Below, piece after piece: positions 1 to 8,684 of a stretch of DNA of 64,000 bases (the stretch's first letter is position 1; each line of letters begins with the position of its first letter). The DNA comes from Sulfitobacter sp. DFL-14. Lineage in GTDB: Bacteria; Pseudomonadota; Alphaproteobacteria; Rhodobacterales; Rhodobacteraceae. Location of the stretch: NCBI RefSeq assembly GCF_003335585.1, contig NZ_QBFD01000024.1, positions 1 to 64,000 on the forward strand. The letters run 5' to 3'. The translations under genes were made by a program, and so were the position numbers. The notes beneath the pieces are model-generated. The model had not been told where the DNA came from. It ran no database searches and saw only the letters and a list, made by a program, of their open reading frames with translations.

Positions 1-169
1 CCGTGCCAGGGGACGGCCCGGCGATGCGCGGCGGCCTGCGGCCTTGATTCCGCGCGAGGGCTTAGTGGAAAGGGCTCAAACCCGCAATTTGCCGCATCGC
101 TCACGAAAGTCAGCACCGCGCATCACGGTCAAATTCCTGACCGGATCAGAGTGCCAGAAAAAACCTTTG

Positions 170-964
170 TTACGCGCCCCAAAGCACCGGAAACCAGTCT
201 TCGCGCAGTTTCTGACCCGGCACCATGTCATGCCCCGGAAACGGCGGCGAGGTCGGGCCGGGCCGTTCCACATAGCGCGCATCGTCGCCCACAAGCCGCA
301 GCGAAAACGCCCGCCTGCGCGCCGCGCTGGTGTTGCCCCGCGCCCCGTGCAGGATACCGTAGTTGAAGGCCACCGCATCGCCCGGCGCCATCTCCCATTC
401 GCGGATCTCCATGCCTTCGGCATCAGGGTCCGGCACGGGCATGTAGGGTTCGGGGTCAAAAAACGCATCCCCCTTGACCCAGCGGGTCGGCAGCACCGGC
501 TTTTCCCACAGGTGCGACCCTGCGACGCAGCGCAGCGATGCCTCACGCACCGGATCAAGCGGTGACCAGAAGCTGACCGTCTGCTGCCCTTCGACAAAGT
601 AATACGGCCCGTCCTGATGCCAGGGCGTGGCCATGGAGGTGCCGGGTTCCTTGACCAGAACATGATCGTGGAACACCTGCGCCGTGGCGCTTTGCATCAG
701 CTCCGCCGCCACCTGGGCCGCGTCGGAGCCGCGGATCACATCCTCGAATTCGGCTATGCGCTGCCAGTTGCAGTAATCGTCAAAGAAACGCCCCGTCTCG
801 CCCGGTTTGTCATTGTTCGACGCATAGGGTCCGGGCTCTGACATATTGCGTTCGACGCCGGCGCGCAGGGTGTCCACATGATCTGCAAACAACCCCTTGA
901 TCAGCACGACACCGTCGCGCTGATAGGTCTCGATCAGATCTTCGGAGAGCAGCGGATGGGTCAT
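170..964 (-). CDS. Phytanoyl-CoA dioxygenase (PhyH) family protein
   Basis: The 264-aa protein belongs to the PhyH family of cytosolic non-heme Fe(II)/2-oxoglutarate oxygenases. The iron-binding triad is visible as H116 and D118 in TPWHQDGPYY, with H206 in ILHGARGN. An arginine-rich stretch after it (residues 216-223) would hold the 2-oxoglutarate-binding Arg. Family members hydroxylate acyl-CoAs, ectoine or other small molecules, and the substrate cannot be read from the sequence. The gene runs in the same direction as irr and lies 22 bases downstream of it, so the two may be co-transcribed. The ribosome binding site before the ATG is weak. Family is certain; the reaction is unknown. Confidence 0.85.
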   Translation of the reverse strand: MTHPLLSEDLIETYQRDGVVLIKGLFADHVDTLRAGVERNMSEPGPYASNNDKPGETGRFFDDYCNWQRIAEFEDVIRGSDAAQVAAELMQSATAQVFHDHVLVKEPGTSMATPWHQDGPYYFVEGQQTVSFWSPLDPVREASLRCVAGSHLWEKPVLPTRWVKGDAFFDPEPYMPVPDPDAEGMEIREWEMAPGDAVAFNYGILHGARGNTSAARRRAFSLRLVGDDARYVERPGPTSPPFPGHDMVPGQKLREDWFPVLWGA

Positions 965-986
965 GGCCAGATAACCCTGAACGCGT

Positions 987-1406
987 TCAGGCCTTGCGCC
1001 GCAGGCGGATCACCACATCGACGGAGGCAATCTCGGCCCCTTCGGGGGCATCCGGCAGGTTCGAGATGATCAGCTGATCCGAGGGCGCGTCGGTCAGCTT
1101 GCCATCGTCTTCCCAGTAGAAATGCGGGTGGTCATGGGTGTTGGTGTCGAAATAGCTTTTGGACCCGTCAACGGTGACTTCCTGCAAAAGCCCCGCTTCA
1201 CAGAAGGCGCGCAGCGTGTTGTAAACGGTGGCAAGCGATACTGAATCGCCCTGCCCCTTGGCCGCCTCGAACAGGCTTTCGGCGGTGACATGACGGTGCT
1301 TGCCGTCCCCAACCAGCAGACGCGCAAGTATGGCACGCTGACGCGTTGGGCGCACGCCCGCCTGTTCCAGCCATCTTGTTCCATTGTCCTGATGTGTCTG
1401 CGCCAT
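987..1406 (-). CDS. irr: Fur-family iron response regulator Irr
   Basis: This 139-aa protein is a Fur-superfamily regulator: a winged helix in residues 1-85 (VRPTRQRAILARLL, VSLATVYNTLRAF) followed by a dimerisation/metal domain. The histidine run HDHPHFYWEDDG (H91, H93, H95) with a short C-terminus lacking the CxxC zinc pairs is typical of alphaproteobacterial Irr rather than Fur or Zur. In rhizobia Irr senses heme status and controls heme synthesis and iron uptake genes. It is divergent from fabA with 161 bases between, an arrangement I recall as common in Rhodobacterales. I did not find a clear iron-control element (TTTAGAA-type) in that gap. Confidence 0.85.
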   Translation of the reverse strand: MAQTHQDNGTRWLEQAGVRPTRQRAILARLLVGDGKHRHVTAESLFEAAKGQGDSVSLATVYNTLRAFCEAGLLQEVTVDGSKSYFDTNTHDHPHFYWEDDGKLTDAPSDQLIISNLPDAPEGAEIASVDVVIRLRRKA

Positions 1407-1567
1407 CCCGGCCCCAATTGTCTGTTCCTCCTTCTGTACTAAGCACTTCGGGCGGGATTTTCAATTGATATTCGGAAATCGGGCAATAGGCTCGGGACCC
1501 TTGCGGCGCGCAATATCGCAATGCTAGACGGGACAGACTGGAATGACCCGAGCAGGAGAGCCGCCGC

Positions 1568-2077
1568 ATGGCCGACTACCCCACGAGTTTCGACAAGGAC
1601 GCACTGCTGAAATGCGCCGCCGGAGAATTGTTCGGCCCCGGCAATGCGCAATTGCCCGCGCCGCCGATGCTGATGATGGACCGGATCACCGATGTTTCCG
1701 GCGATGGCGGTGCCCATGGCAAGGGCCATATCACGGCCGAATTCGACATCACCCCGGATCTTTGGTTCTTCGAGTGCCATTTTCCCGGCAACCCGATCAT
1801 GCCGGGCTGTCTGGGCCTTGACGGCCTGTGGCAGCTGACCGGCTTCAACCTGGGCTGGCGCGGCTGGCAGGGGCGCGGCTATGCGCTGGGTGTGGGTGAG
1901 GTCAAGCTCAAGGGCATGGTGCGCCCCGACCGCAAGATGCTGACCTACAAGATCGACTTCACCAAGGCGATCCAGACCCGCCGCCTGACCATGGGCGTGG
2001 CCGACGGCATCGTAGAGGCCGACGGCGAAGTGATCTATGAAGTCAAGGACATGAAGGTCGCGCTGAGCGAAAGCTGA
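1568..2077 (+). CDS. fabA: 3-hydroxydecanoyl-ACP dehydratase/isomerase FabA
   Basis: FabA dehydrates 3-hydroxydecanoyl-ACP and isomerises trans-2 to cis-3-decenoyl-ACP, the branch point of anaerobic unsaturated fatty acid synthesis. The 169-aa length is normal. The hot-dog fold catalytic pair is visible: H71 in [12 protein letters not shown] and D85 in CLGLDG, matching H70 and D84 of the E. coli enzyme. The ATG has AGGAG about nine bases upstream. It is the first gene of fabA-fabB-fabI. Cytosolic type II fatty acid synthase component. Confidence 0.96.
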   Translation: MADYPTSFDKDALLKCAAGELFGPGNAQLPAPPMLMMDRITDVSGDGGAHGKGHITAEFDITPDLWFFECHFPGNPIMPGCLGLDGLWQLTGFNLGWRGWQGRGYALGVGEVKLKGMVRPDRKMLTYKIDFTKAIQTRRLTMGVADGIVEADGEVIYEVKDMKVALSES

Positions 2078-2260
2078 GCCGCGGCGCCGCCCTGCCCCCT
2101 GCCGCTTGTGCGGCGGGGATGACAGGAAATACCGGCACGCGGCAAGGGCCAGGGAAGGCGCCGGGCGCGCGCCCGCGATCACATCCGGCCCGCCCAATCC
2201 GGTTGCGTGTCACGACAGTCCTGTCCTAAACAGAACAAAGACCATCAAAGGAGTGCGCCC

Positions 2261-3490
2261 ATGCGCCGCGTCGTCGTCACAGGTTTGGGGATCGTCTCAT
2301 CCATCGGAAACAACGCCCAAGAGGTGCTTGCCGCTCTCAAGGCGGGCACATCGGGGATCGTTGCAAGCGAGGAAATGGCCGAGCACGGCTTTCGCAGCCG
2401 CGTCGCCGGGACGCTCAAGATCGACGTGACCGACCACATCGACAAACGCGCCCTGCGCTTCATGGGGCCTGGTGCGGCCTATGCCCATATCGCCATGGGC
2501 CAGGCGATTGCCGACGCGGGCCTGGATGAAGCCACCATCAGCAACCCGCGCACCGGTCTGATCGCAGGCTCCGGCGGGCCCTCGACTTCGGCCATGCTCA
2601 CCGCGCACAACGTGGTCAGGGATACCGGCGCGACCAAGCGCATCGGCCCCTTCGCCGTGCCCAAGTGCATGTCCTCGACGATCAGCGCGAACCTGAGCAC
2701 CGCCTACAAGATCAAGGGCATCAACTATTCCATCACCTCGGCCTGCTCCACCTCGCTGCATTGCATCGGATCGGCGGCAGAGCAGATCATGATGGGCAAG
2801 CAGGACGTGATGTTCGCCGGCGGCGGCGAAGAACTGGACTGGACCCTGTCCTGCCTGTTTGACGCCATGGGCGCCATGAGCAGCAAGTACAACGACACGC
2901 CCGAAAAGGCCTCCCGCGCCTTTGACGCCAACCGTGACGGTTTCGTGATCACCGGCGGCGGCGGCATCGTGGTGCTGGAAGACCTGGAGCACGCAAAGGC
3001 CCGCGGCGCGAAGATCTACGCCGAGGTCACCGGCTTTGCCGCCACCTCGGACGGGCATGACATGGTCGCGCCCTCCGGCGAAGGCGGCCAGCGCGCCATG
3101 GAACTGGCGCTGGCCACCCTGCCCGAAGGCCGCAAGGTCAGCTATATCAATGCCCATGGCACCTCGACCCCCGTCGGCGATGTGGGCGAGATCGAAGCCG
3201 TGCGCCGCGTCTTTGGCCAGGGCAAGACCCCGCCGGTCAGCTCCACCAAGTCGATGACCGGCCACGGACAAGGCTCTGCCGGCGCGATGGAGGCGATCTT
3301 CTGCCTGCTGATGCTGGAACATGATTTCATCACCCCGTCGATCAACGTCGAATCGCTGGACCCCGCGCTGGACCCTGCCGAAATCGCGACCAGGCGGGTG
3401 GATAATGCAGGTCTGGATTCGGTCATGACCAACTCTTTCGGGTTTGGTGGCACCAACGGGTCGATGATCCTGTCGAAGTTTCAGGGATAG
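2261..3490 (+). CDS. fabB: 3-oxoacyl-ACP synthase I FabB
   Basis: FabB is the condensing enzyme that elongates cis-3-decenoyl-ACP made by FabA. The open frame extends further upstream, but the ATG at 2261 has AAAGGAG ten bases before it and starts the standard N-terminus [13 protein letters not shown], giving 409 aa, close to the family length of about 406. The catalytic triad is visible: C162 in [11 protein letters not shown]299 in NAHGTSTP and H335 in [10 protein letters not shown]. It lies 183 bases after fabA and nine bases before fabI, so fabB-fabI are co-transcribed and fabA probably belongs to the same unit. Confidence 0.96.
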   Translation: MRRVVVTGLGIVSSIGNNAQEVLAALKAGTSGIVASEEMAEHGFRSRVAGTLKIDVTDHIDKRALRFMGPGAAYAHIAMGQAIADAGLDEATISNPRTGLIAGSGGPSTSAMLTAHNVVRDTGATKRIGPFAVPKCMSSTISANLSTAYKIKGINYSITSACSTSLHCIGSAAEQIMMGKQDVMFAGGGEELDWTLSCLFDAMGAMSSKYNDTPEKASRAFDANRDGFVITGGGGIVVLEDLEHAKARGAKIYAEVTGFAATSDGHDMVAPSGEGGQRAMELALATLPEGRKVSYINAHGTSTPVGDVGEIEAVRRVFGQGKTPPVSSTKSMTGHGQGSAGAMEAIFCLLMLEHDFITPSINVESLDPALDPAEIATRRVDNAGLDSVMTNSFGFGGTNGSMILSKFQG

Positions 3491-3499
3491 GACCGGATC

Positions 3500-4291
3500 A
3501 TGTCAGATATGCTCAAGGGAAAACGCGGCCTCATCATGGGGGTCGCCAACGAACGCTCCATCGCATGGGGAATCGCAAAGGCGATGGCAGAGGCAGGCGC
3601 GGAACTGGCCTTTACCTATCAGGGCGAAGCCTTTGGCAGCCGGCTGAAGCCGCTTGCGGAAAGCATCGGCGCGGATTTCATGGTTGATGTGGACGTCACC
3701 GACGACGCCTCGCTTGACCGCGCTTTCGACAATCTGGCGGCGCGCTGGCCGACCATCGACTTTGTGGTCCATGCGATTGCCTTTTCGGACAAATCCGAAC
3801 TGACGGGCCGGTTCCTGAACACCAGCCGCGCCAATTTCAAGCATTCGCTCGACATTTCCGCCTATAGTCTCATCGAGGTGGCCCGCCGCGCCCATCCGCT
3901 GATGGTCGAGAATGGCGGCACCTTGCTAACCCTGACCTACCAGGGGTCGAACAAGGTGGTGCCGAACTATAACGTCATGGGGGTGGCAAAGGCCGCGCTG
4001 GAAAGTGCGACGCGCTATCTCGCCAACGATCTGGGCGCCGATGGCATCCGGGTGAACGCCATCTCGCCCGGCCCGATGAAGACATTGGCCGGTGCCGCGA
4101 TCGGCGGCGCGCGCAAGACCTACAAGCACACCGACATGAACGCGCCTCTGCGCGCCAATGCGACGCTGGAGGCTGTGGGCGGCACGGCGGTCTACCTGGC
4201 CTCCGATGCGGGCGCCTGCACCACCGGTGAGATCATCCATGTCGATGGCGGCTTTCACGTTCTGGGAATGCCACAGGCCGAGAACCTCTGA
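3500..4291 (+). CDS. fabI: Enoyl-ACP reductase (NADH) FabI
   Basis: FabI performs the last reduction of each fatty acid elongation cycle and is the triclosan target. It is a 263-aa short-chain dehydrogenase. The Rossmann start GLIMGVANERSIAWGIA has the spaced glycine pattern of FabI. The catalytic residues Y147, Y157 and K164 match Y146, Y156 and K163 of E. coli. It ends fabA-fabB-fabI, with only nine bases after fabB. Rhodobacterales often carry more than one FabI, so this may not be the only copy. Confidence 0.95.
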   Translation: MSDMLKGKRGLIMGVANERSIAWGIAKAMAEAGAELAFTYQGEAFGSRLKPLAESIGADFMVDVDVTDDASLDRAFDNLAARWPTIDFVVHAIAFSDKSELTGRFLNTSRANFKHSLDISAYSLIEVARRAHPLMVENGGTLLTLTYQGSNKVVPNYNVMGVAKAALESATRYLANDLGADGIRVNAISPGPMKTLAGAAIGGARKTYKHTDMNAPLRANATLEAVGGTAVYLASDAGACTTGEIIHVDGGFHVLGMPQAENL

Positions 4292-4862
4292 ACCCGGGCG
4301 CGCACCACGGAAGGGTCGCGCCGCTTGCCCGGCCTCAAATACGCCATTGCTAAGCCGCTGCACGCGCTGAAACCAGAGCGGCGCGAGAGGCGGGCCTGAG
4401 ACGTATTGATTGACGGAAACATTGCCCGCTTACCAGACTTTCACGTGCCTTGCGCCGCAGGTCTGGAAAGAGCCCAGAGTGACATGAGGCGTCAGCCGGG
4501 TATCGCCCGACCTGGAGGGCGTTCCAGACCTGTATGTGATGGGAAACGTTTCAGCCCGCAGACCGGATCATGGCTTGGCTGACGGTGCAAAATCGCCCTC
4601 CCGTCACGCCAAAGGCGTGCCTATTCTAGTCGGCGCACCTCTGGTGCGACGGGAGGTCGGGCGATGCCCGGCTTGCGCCGGGCGGGGTGTTTGCTGGTAG
4701 GCGCCGCGCCAATGGCAACAATGTCCCGCTCACCGGTCCAGACCCCAGACCGCGCCATGGTCCGGTTTGCGGCAGAACTAAACGGCGCGATATGTGGATC
4801 CCCTGAAGTTCTGGCCGTCGAAAGAGGCAAGGCGTTGCGTTATCCAGACCTCCCCCCCGGCC
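4292..4862. other. 570-base gap without a convincing gene; nested inverted repeats
   Basis: No open frame here has a ribosome binding site or a recognisable product, and the frames that enter it are shadows of the methyltransferase on the minus strand. The notable content is a nested hairpin at 4592-4683, annotated separately. The remainder could be 3' untranslated DNA plus a decayed mobile element, but no transposase motif is visible. Confidence 0.5.
4592..4683. repeat. Nested hairpin structure
   Basis: The outer arms are ATCGCCCTCCCGTC at 4592-4605 and its complement at 4648-4665, interrupted by an extra GTC. Inside the loop, ACGCC-AAA-GGCGT (4606-4618) and GCGCACC/GGTGC form further stems. 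Immediately after, GCCCGGC-TTGC-GCCGGGC (4666-4683) makes a perfect 7-bp hairpin. It has no T run, so it is not a standard terminator; it looks like an interspersed structured element or the end of a decayed insertion. Confidence 0.6.
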
Positions 4863-5978
4863 TCAGCGCAACACCGGTGTCTGCCAGAGCCAGATCTTCA
4901 TGCCACCATGGGCCACCGGCGCGCCCTGCGGCTGCCAGAGCAGCCCTGTCGCCTTGGCCAGCGGCGGCTCGCTGGTGACCAGCCCGACACGCCAGCCTTT
5001 GAACCGGCTCAGCAGCGTCTGACCCAAAGTCCCGTAAAGCGGATAGAGCAGTTTCTTGTTGCCGATCCGCGCGCCATAGGGCGGGTTCACGATCACAAGG
5101 CCGGGGGGGCCGTCGGGCGGCATCACCTCGCCCGCCCCATGGCAGGCAAAGCCGATCCACTCCGCCACGCCTGCGCGCGCGGCATTGGCGCTGCTCATCC
5201 TTATGGCCCCCGCATCGCGGTCCGATCCGAAGAAGCGGTTTTCGGGCGGCGCGCCCGGCGCAGTGCTGCGCATCTCTTCCCAGCGCGCCGGATCGAAACT
5301 GGCAAGGTTCTGAAAGGTAAAGCTGCGGCTGCGCCCCGGGTTCAGGCCCGCCGCGATCTCCGCCGCCTCGATCAGAAAGGTGCCGGAGCCGCACATCGGG
5401 TCCAGCACCGGCCCGGTGCCGTCATACCCGCATTGCCGCAGGAACAGCGCGGCCAGGTTCTCGCGCATCGGGGCCTTGCCCACCGCTTCCTTGTGGCCGC
5501 GCTTGTGCAAGGCCTCGCCGCTGGTGTCGAGGCTGATGGTCACCGTGTTGTCGTGGATCCGCACCTTGATGACCAGCTCGGCCTCTGCCGAGACCGTGAT
5601 GCCGTGATTTTCGCGCAGCGCCGTCTCGATCCGCTGGGTCGCGGCGCCCGCGTGATAGATTTTCGAGGCCTTGCAGGTCACCTGTACCTTCACCGGCACA
5701 TCCGTGCGCAGCACCTCGACCCAGGGGAACTTGCGCGCGCGTTTGTCCAGCTGCGCCAGGTGAAAGGCCATGAACTGCCCGATGCGCACCAGCACCCGTG
5801 TGGCCCCGCGCAATTCAAGGTTCGCGCGCCAGACCTCGGGCCAGCCGCCGCTGATCGTCACGCCGCCCGGCCCGGCCAAGGGCGTGGCAAAGCCTTTTTC
5901 GATGACCTCTTCCAACAGGACGGTCTCCAGCCCCGGAGCGCAGACAAGAAAGATTTCAAAGGTGCTATCGCTGTTCAT
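4863..5978 (-). CDS. THUMP-domain class I SAM-dependent RNA methyltransferase (RlmL/COG0116 type)
   Basis: The frame is open to 6143, but residues before the ATG at 5978 are encoded by intergenic palindromes; the start at 5978 gives 371 aa beginning MNSDSTFEIFLVCAPGLE, the usual family start. A ferredoxin-like/THUMP RNA-binding part covers about residues 1-160. The methyltransferase domain shows LDPMCGSGTFLIEAA (motif I, 192-206) and VIVNPPYGARIG (motif IV, 295-306). NPPY enzymes methylate exocyclic amino groups of bases, and this family includes E. coli RlmL (23S G2445 m2G). The exact rRNA or tRNA target is not decided by the sequence. It lacks the second methyltransferase domain fused in E. 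coli RlmL. Confidence 0.88.
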   Translation of the reverse strand: MNSDSTFEIFLVCAPGLETVLLEEVIEKGFATPLAGPGGVTISGGWPEVWRANLELRGATRVLVRIGQFMAFHLAQLDKRARKFPWVEVLRTDVPVKVQVTCKASKIYHAGAATQRIETALRENHGITVSAEAELVIKVRIHDNTVTISLDTSGEALHKRGHKEAVGKAPMRENLAALFLRQCGYDGTGPVLDPMCGSGTFLIEAAEIAAGLNPGRSRSFTFQNLASFDPARWEEMRSTAPGAPPENRFFGSDRDAGAIRMSSANAARAGVAEWIGFACHGAGEVMPPDGPPGLVIVNPPYGARIGNKKLLYPLYGTLGQTLLSRFKGWRVGLVTSEPPLAKATGLLWQPQGAPVAHGGMKIWLWQTPVLR

Positions 5979-6020
5979 GCCCCTCCATAGGCCCAAGGAC
6001 CGGCATCTGCGAGGGGCGAT

Positions 6021-6063
6021 CGGACTTTTCGAAAAGTCCGGCCCGGAAAATTCGAATTTTCCG
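6021..6063. repeat. Paired 20-bp palindromes (TTCGAA type), copy 1
   Basis: Two perfect 20-bp palindromes stand side by side: CGGACTTTTCGAAAAGTCCG at 6021-6040 and CGGAAAATTCGAATTTTCCG at 6044-6063. They sit in the divergent gap between the RNA methyltransferase and the small membrane protein. The first recurs within a perfect 22-bp palindrome at 23061-23082, and a variant of the second lies at 27168-27187, so this is a dispersed family and not a one-off operator. Confidence 0.85.
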
Positions 6064-6124
6064 TCCGCGTCAGAAATCAAATGCGCGCCCTGTTTTTGCC
6101 GAATTCGCTTTGTAGAGGGCAGGC

Positions 6125-6520
6125 ATGGGCTTCTCCGAGACATACCGCCACGAGGTGCTGCAATCGCGCCGGGACCGGTCGCGCCGCGCGCTGTTCTGGT
6201 CCCGCATCCTGGGGATCGTGCTGATGCTGACCATCGCCGCCATCCTGCGGGCGGAGCCGGACCTGCGCCGGGCGCTGACCACTGCGGGCAGCGATGCCAT
6301 CCTGGCCATGATGGGGCGCGATGCCACGGCCACGCCGCAGGCCAGCCCGGCCGCGCTGCTGCAGGGCGCAGAGAACAACGCGGTTCAGGTCAGCAGCCGC
6401 CCCCGCGACCGGGTCCGGGTGAACCGGCCCACCGCTGACGCAACAGGCCCCGCGCTGGATCCGGCGGCAATGGCGAATGAAACAGGGGCGCAGCTTCAGA
6501 CCCTGAAACCGCGCCCCTGA
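6125..6520 (+). CDS. Small single-pass membrane protein of unknown function
   Basis: The 131-aa product starts with a charged stretch (YRHEVLQSRRDRSRR) followed by one predicted transmembrane helix at about residues 24-41 (SRILGIVLMLTIAAIL). A low-complexity tail rich in Ala, Pro and Thr follows. The topology is probably N-in with a periplasmic tail. I do not recognise a family. The gene is divergent from the methyltransferase gene, and its coding density and codon use match its neighbours, which supports a real gene. Confidence 0.65.
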   Translation: MGFSETYRHEVLQSRRDRSRRALFWSRILGIVLMLTIAAILRAEPDLRRALTTAGSDAILAMMGRDATATPQASPAALLQGAENNAVQVSSRPRDRVRVNRPTADATGPALDPAAMANETGAQLQTLKPRP

Positions 6521-6556
6521 ATTCCGGTCGCGGGGTCCGGCCCCGCCCGCAAGTCC

Positions 6557-6985
6557 TCAGCCGATGCTGACAACTTCGATGTCGAACTGCAGGTCCTTGC
6601 CCGCCAGCGGGTGGTTGGCATCCAGCGTCACGGTTGCTTCGTCCACATCCACCACGGTCACCGGCAGGGCCTGCCCGTCCGGGGTCTGCATCTGCAACTG
6701 CGTGCCGATTTCAAGCGGGATGTCCGCCGGGATGCCTTCGCGCGGGACAGCCTGGCGCATTTCGGGGTTCACCGCGCCATAGGCCTCGGTGCTGGGCACT
6801 TTGACCACTTTCTTTTCGCCCACGGCCATGCCCGGCAGGGCGCCGTCAAGGCCCGGAATGATCTGGCCGGAGCCGACTTCGAATTCCAGCGGGTCGCGCC
6901 CTTCGGAACTGTCGAATGTGGTGCCGTCCAGCAGCGTGCCGGTGTAGTGAATAGCAACTTTATCGCCTGATTTGACCTCAGTCAT
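6557..6985 (-). CDS. FKBP-type peptidyl-prolyl cis-trans isomerase, SlyD-like
   Basis: The 142-aa protein has a short FKBP fold with an inserted IF chaperone loop, as in SlyD and FkpB: KVAIHYTGTLLDGTTFDSS, GRDPLEFEVGSGQIIPGLD, then the insert at about residues 65-120, ending in TVTLDANHPLAGKDLQFDIE. It catalyses proline isomerisation and acts as a folding chaperone in the cytosol. It lacks the His-rich metal-binding tail of E. coli SlyD. The start at 6985 has GGAG seven bases upstream; a TTG at 6997 would place that site inside the gene, so I rejected it. Confidence 0.9.
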   Translation of the reverse strand: MTEVKSGDKVAIHYTGTLLDGTTFDSSEGRDPLEFEVGSGQIIPGLDGALPGMAVGEKKVVKVPSTEAYGAVNPEMRQAVPREGIPADIPLEIGTQLQMQTPDGQALPVTVVDVDEATVTLDANHPLAGKDLQFDIEVVSIG

Positions 6986-7173
6986 GAAGATCTCCAATCT
7001 GTTCGGGAATGTATAAAAGGCCGCGTATCTGCGCGGGTGCTTCGGATTCGCGCTACCCTTTCAAAGCATGGCACGGGTGTAAACCCCCCGCGCCCGGGGC
7101 GCGTAAGGCGCCATTTCGGGTCTTTCAAGCCCGGACGCACCGTGACAATCTGCCCCAAGCAAGGAGACCGCGC

Positions 7174-7860
7174 ATGCCCATCACCACCTGCGTTTTCGAC
7201 GCCTATGGCACGCTGTTCGATGTCGCCGCCGCCGCGCGTCAGGCCGCATCGGAACCGGCATTTACCGCGATTCGGGACGACTGGCCGGTGCTGGCAGAAC
7301 ATTGGCGCAGCAAGCAATTGCAATATTCCTGGCTGCGCGCCGTCACCGGGGCGCATGAGGATTTCTGGATTGTCACCCAGAACGGTTTGGACTGGGCGCT
7401 GGAAAAAACCGCCCACGCGGGCGATCCCGCCCTGCGCGAAAGGCTGCTGGCGCTTTACTGGGAATTGCAGGCCTACCCGGAAGTCCCTGCGATGCTCGCC
7501 GCATTGAAACAGGGCGGTATGAACACCGCGATCCTCTCCAACGGATCCCCCGCGATGTTGCAGGGCGCGGTGGACAGCGCCGGGATCGGCGATCTGCTGG
7601 ATGTCTCGCTCTCGGTGGAAAGCGTCGGCATCTTCAAGCCCGACGCCTCGGTCTATGATCTGGTGGGCAAACATTTCGGCTGCGCGCGCGACGAGGTGCT
7701 GTTTGTTTCCTCCAACGGCTGGGACGCGGCGGCGGCAACCGGCTATGGCTTTGTCACCGCCTGGGTCAACCGTGGCGGAGAGCCGCTGGACCGCCTGCCC
7801 TGGACCCCGGTGCACCGGCTGGAAGACCTGACCGGCATCCCGGCACTGGCGGGCCTGTGA
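7174..7860 (+). CDS. Haloacid dehalogenase type II (HAD superfamily)
   Basis: The 228-aa protein matches L-2-haloacid dehalogenases, which hydrolyse 2-haloalkanoic acids to 2-hydroxy acids through an aspartyl ester. The nucleophile is D9 in CVFDAYGTLFDV. Motif II is LSNGSP, the lysine motif is GIFKPDASVYD, and the type II signature FVSSNGWDAAAATGYG follows. The ATG at 7174 has AAGGAG seven bases upstream, whereas the longer frame lacks one. It opens a run of overlapping genes that ends with pcaB. The natural substrate is open, since many HAD type II proteins act on other small acids. Confidence 0.88.
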   Translation: MPITTCVFDAYGTLFDVAAAARQAASEPAFTAIRDDWPVLAEHWRSKQLQYSWLRAVTGAHEDFWIVTQNGLDWALEKTAHAGDPALRERLLALYWELQAYPEVPAMLAALKQGGMNTAILSNGSPAMLQGAVDSAGIGDLLDVSLSVESVGIFKPDASVYDLVGKHFGCARDEVLFVSSNGWDAAAATGYGFVTAWVNRGGEPLDRLPWTPVHRLEDLTGIPALAGL

Positions 7861-8684
7861 TGGCGAAATTCACCACGTCCGACGGGTTGTCCCTGCATTA
7901 CACCGACGAAGGCGACGGCCTGCCGATCCTCTGCCTTGCGGGGCTCACCCGTACCGGTGCCGATTTCGACTATGTCGCCCCGCACCTGGCGGGCAACCGG
8001 CTGATCCGGCTGGATTATCGCGGGCGCGGGCAATCCGGTTTCGATCCCGACTGGCAGAATTACACCCTGCCCGTCGAATGCCGCGACGTGCTGGAACTGC
8101 TGGCGCATCTGGGGCTCGACAAGGTGGCAATCCTGGGCACCTCGCGCGGCGGGCTGAATGCCATGGGGCTGGCGGCGGGGGCAAAGGACCGCTTGCTGGG
8201 CGTGGCGCTGAACGACGTGGGCCCCTTCATCGACCCGGCGGGGCTGGATTTCATCATGGGTTACATCGGGCGCAACCCGGCAGCAAAAACCCATGCGGAA
8301 GCCGCCGCCGCCATGGCCCGCGCCTTTCCCGAATTCGAAGGGGTGCCCGAAAGCCGCTGGCTGGAAGAGGCGCAAAAACACTATGTGCAGGAGGCGGAGG
8401 GGCTGAAGATCACCTATGATCCGCAGATGCGCAAAGCGGTTGAGGCCGCGATGGGCCAGCCCGCGCCCGACCTCTGGCCTTTCTTCGATGCCATGGCGGG
8501 CCTGCCGCTGGCATGCATCCGGGGTGCCGCGTCAAACCTGCTGAGCGCCGAGACCTTGGCCGAAATGCAGAAACGCCGCCCCGACATGATCACCGCCGTG
8601 GTGCCGGGGCGCGGCCATGTACCCTTTCTGGATGAACCGGAGGCGATTGCCGCCCTGAAAGCATGGATAGGAAAACTGTCATGA
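7860..8684 (+). CDS. Alpha/beta hydrolase
   Basis: This 274-aa alpha/beta-hydrolase carries the nucleophile elbow GTSRGG with S95 and a late catalytic histidine in GRGHVPFLDEPEA. The opening SLHYTDEGDGLPILCLAGLTRTGADF contains the oxyanion-hole region and resembles ester and lactone hydrolases such as PcaD. The ATG overlaps the dehalogenase stop by one base (TGATG), which indicates translational coupling. A GTG one codon earlier is possible. The specific ester or lactone it cleaves cannot be inferred. Confidence 0.85.
   Translation: MAKFTTSDGLSLHYTDEGDGLPILCLAGLTRTGADFDYVAPHLAGNRLIRLDYRGRGQSGFDPDWQNYTLPVECRDVLELLAHLGLDKVAILGTSRGGLNAMGLAAGAKDRLLGVALNDVGPFIDPAGLDFIMGYIGRNPAAKTHAEAAAAMARAFPEFEGVPESRWLEEAQKHYVQEAEGLKITYDPQMRKAVEAAMGQPAPDLWPFFDAMAGLPLACIRGAASNLLSAETLAEMQKRRPDMITAVVPGRGHVPFLDEPEAIAALKAWIGKLS

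Noticed and set aside
1..169. Possible 3' end of a plus-strand gene (frame ending at a TGA at 45-47) at the window edge
   Set aside because: Only 14 codons are visible and no family can be recognised, so it cannot be supported.
1407..1567. Irr or Fur operator in the irr-fabA gap
   Set aside because: Scanned for TTTAGAA-type and other iron boxes; only weak AT-rich stretches seen.
4794..5990. 398-codon plus-strand frame opposite the RNA methyltransferase
   Set aside because: Antisense shadow; the minus strand carries clear NPPY and THUMP features.
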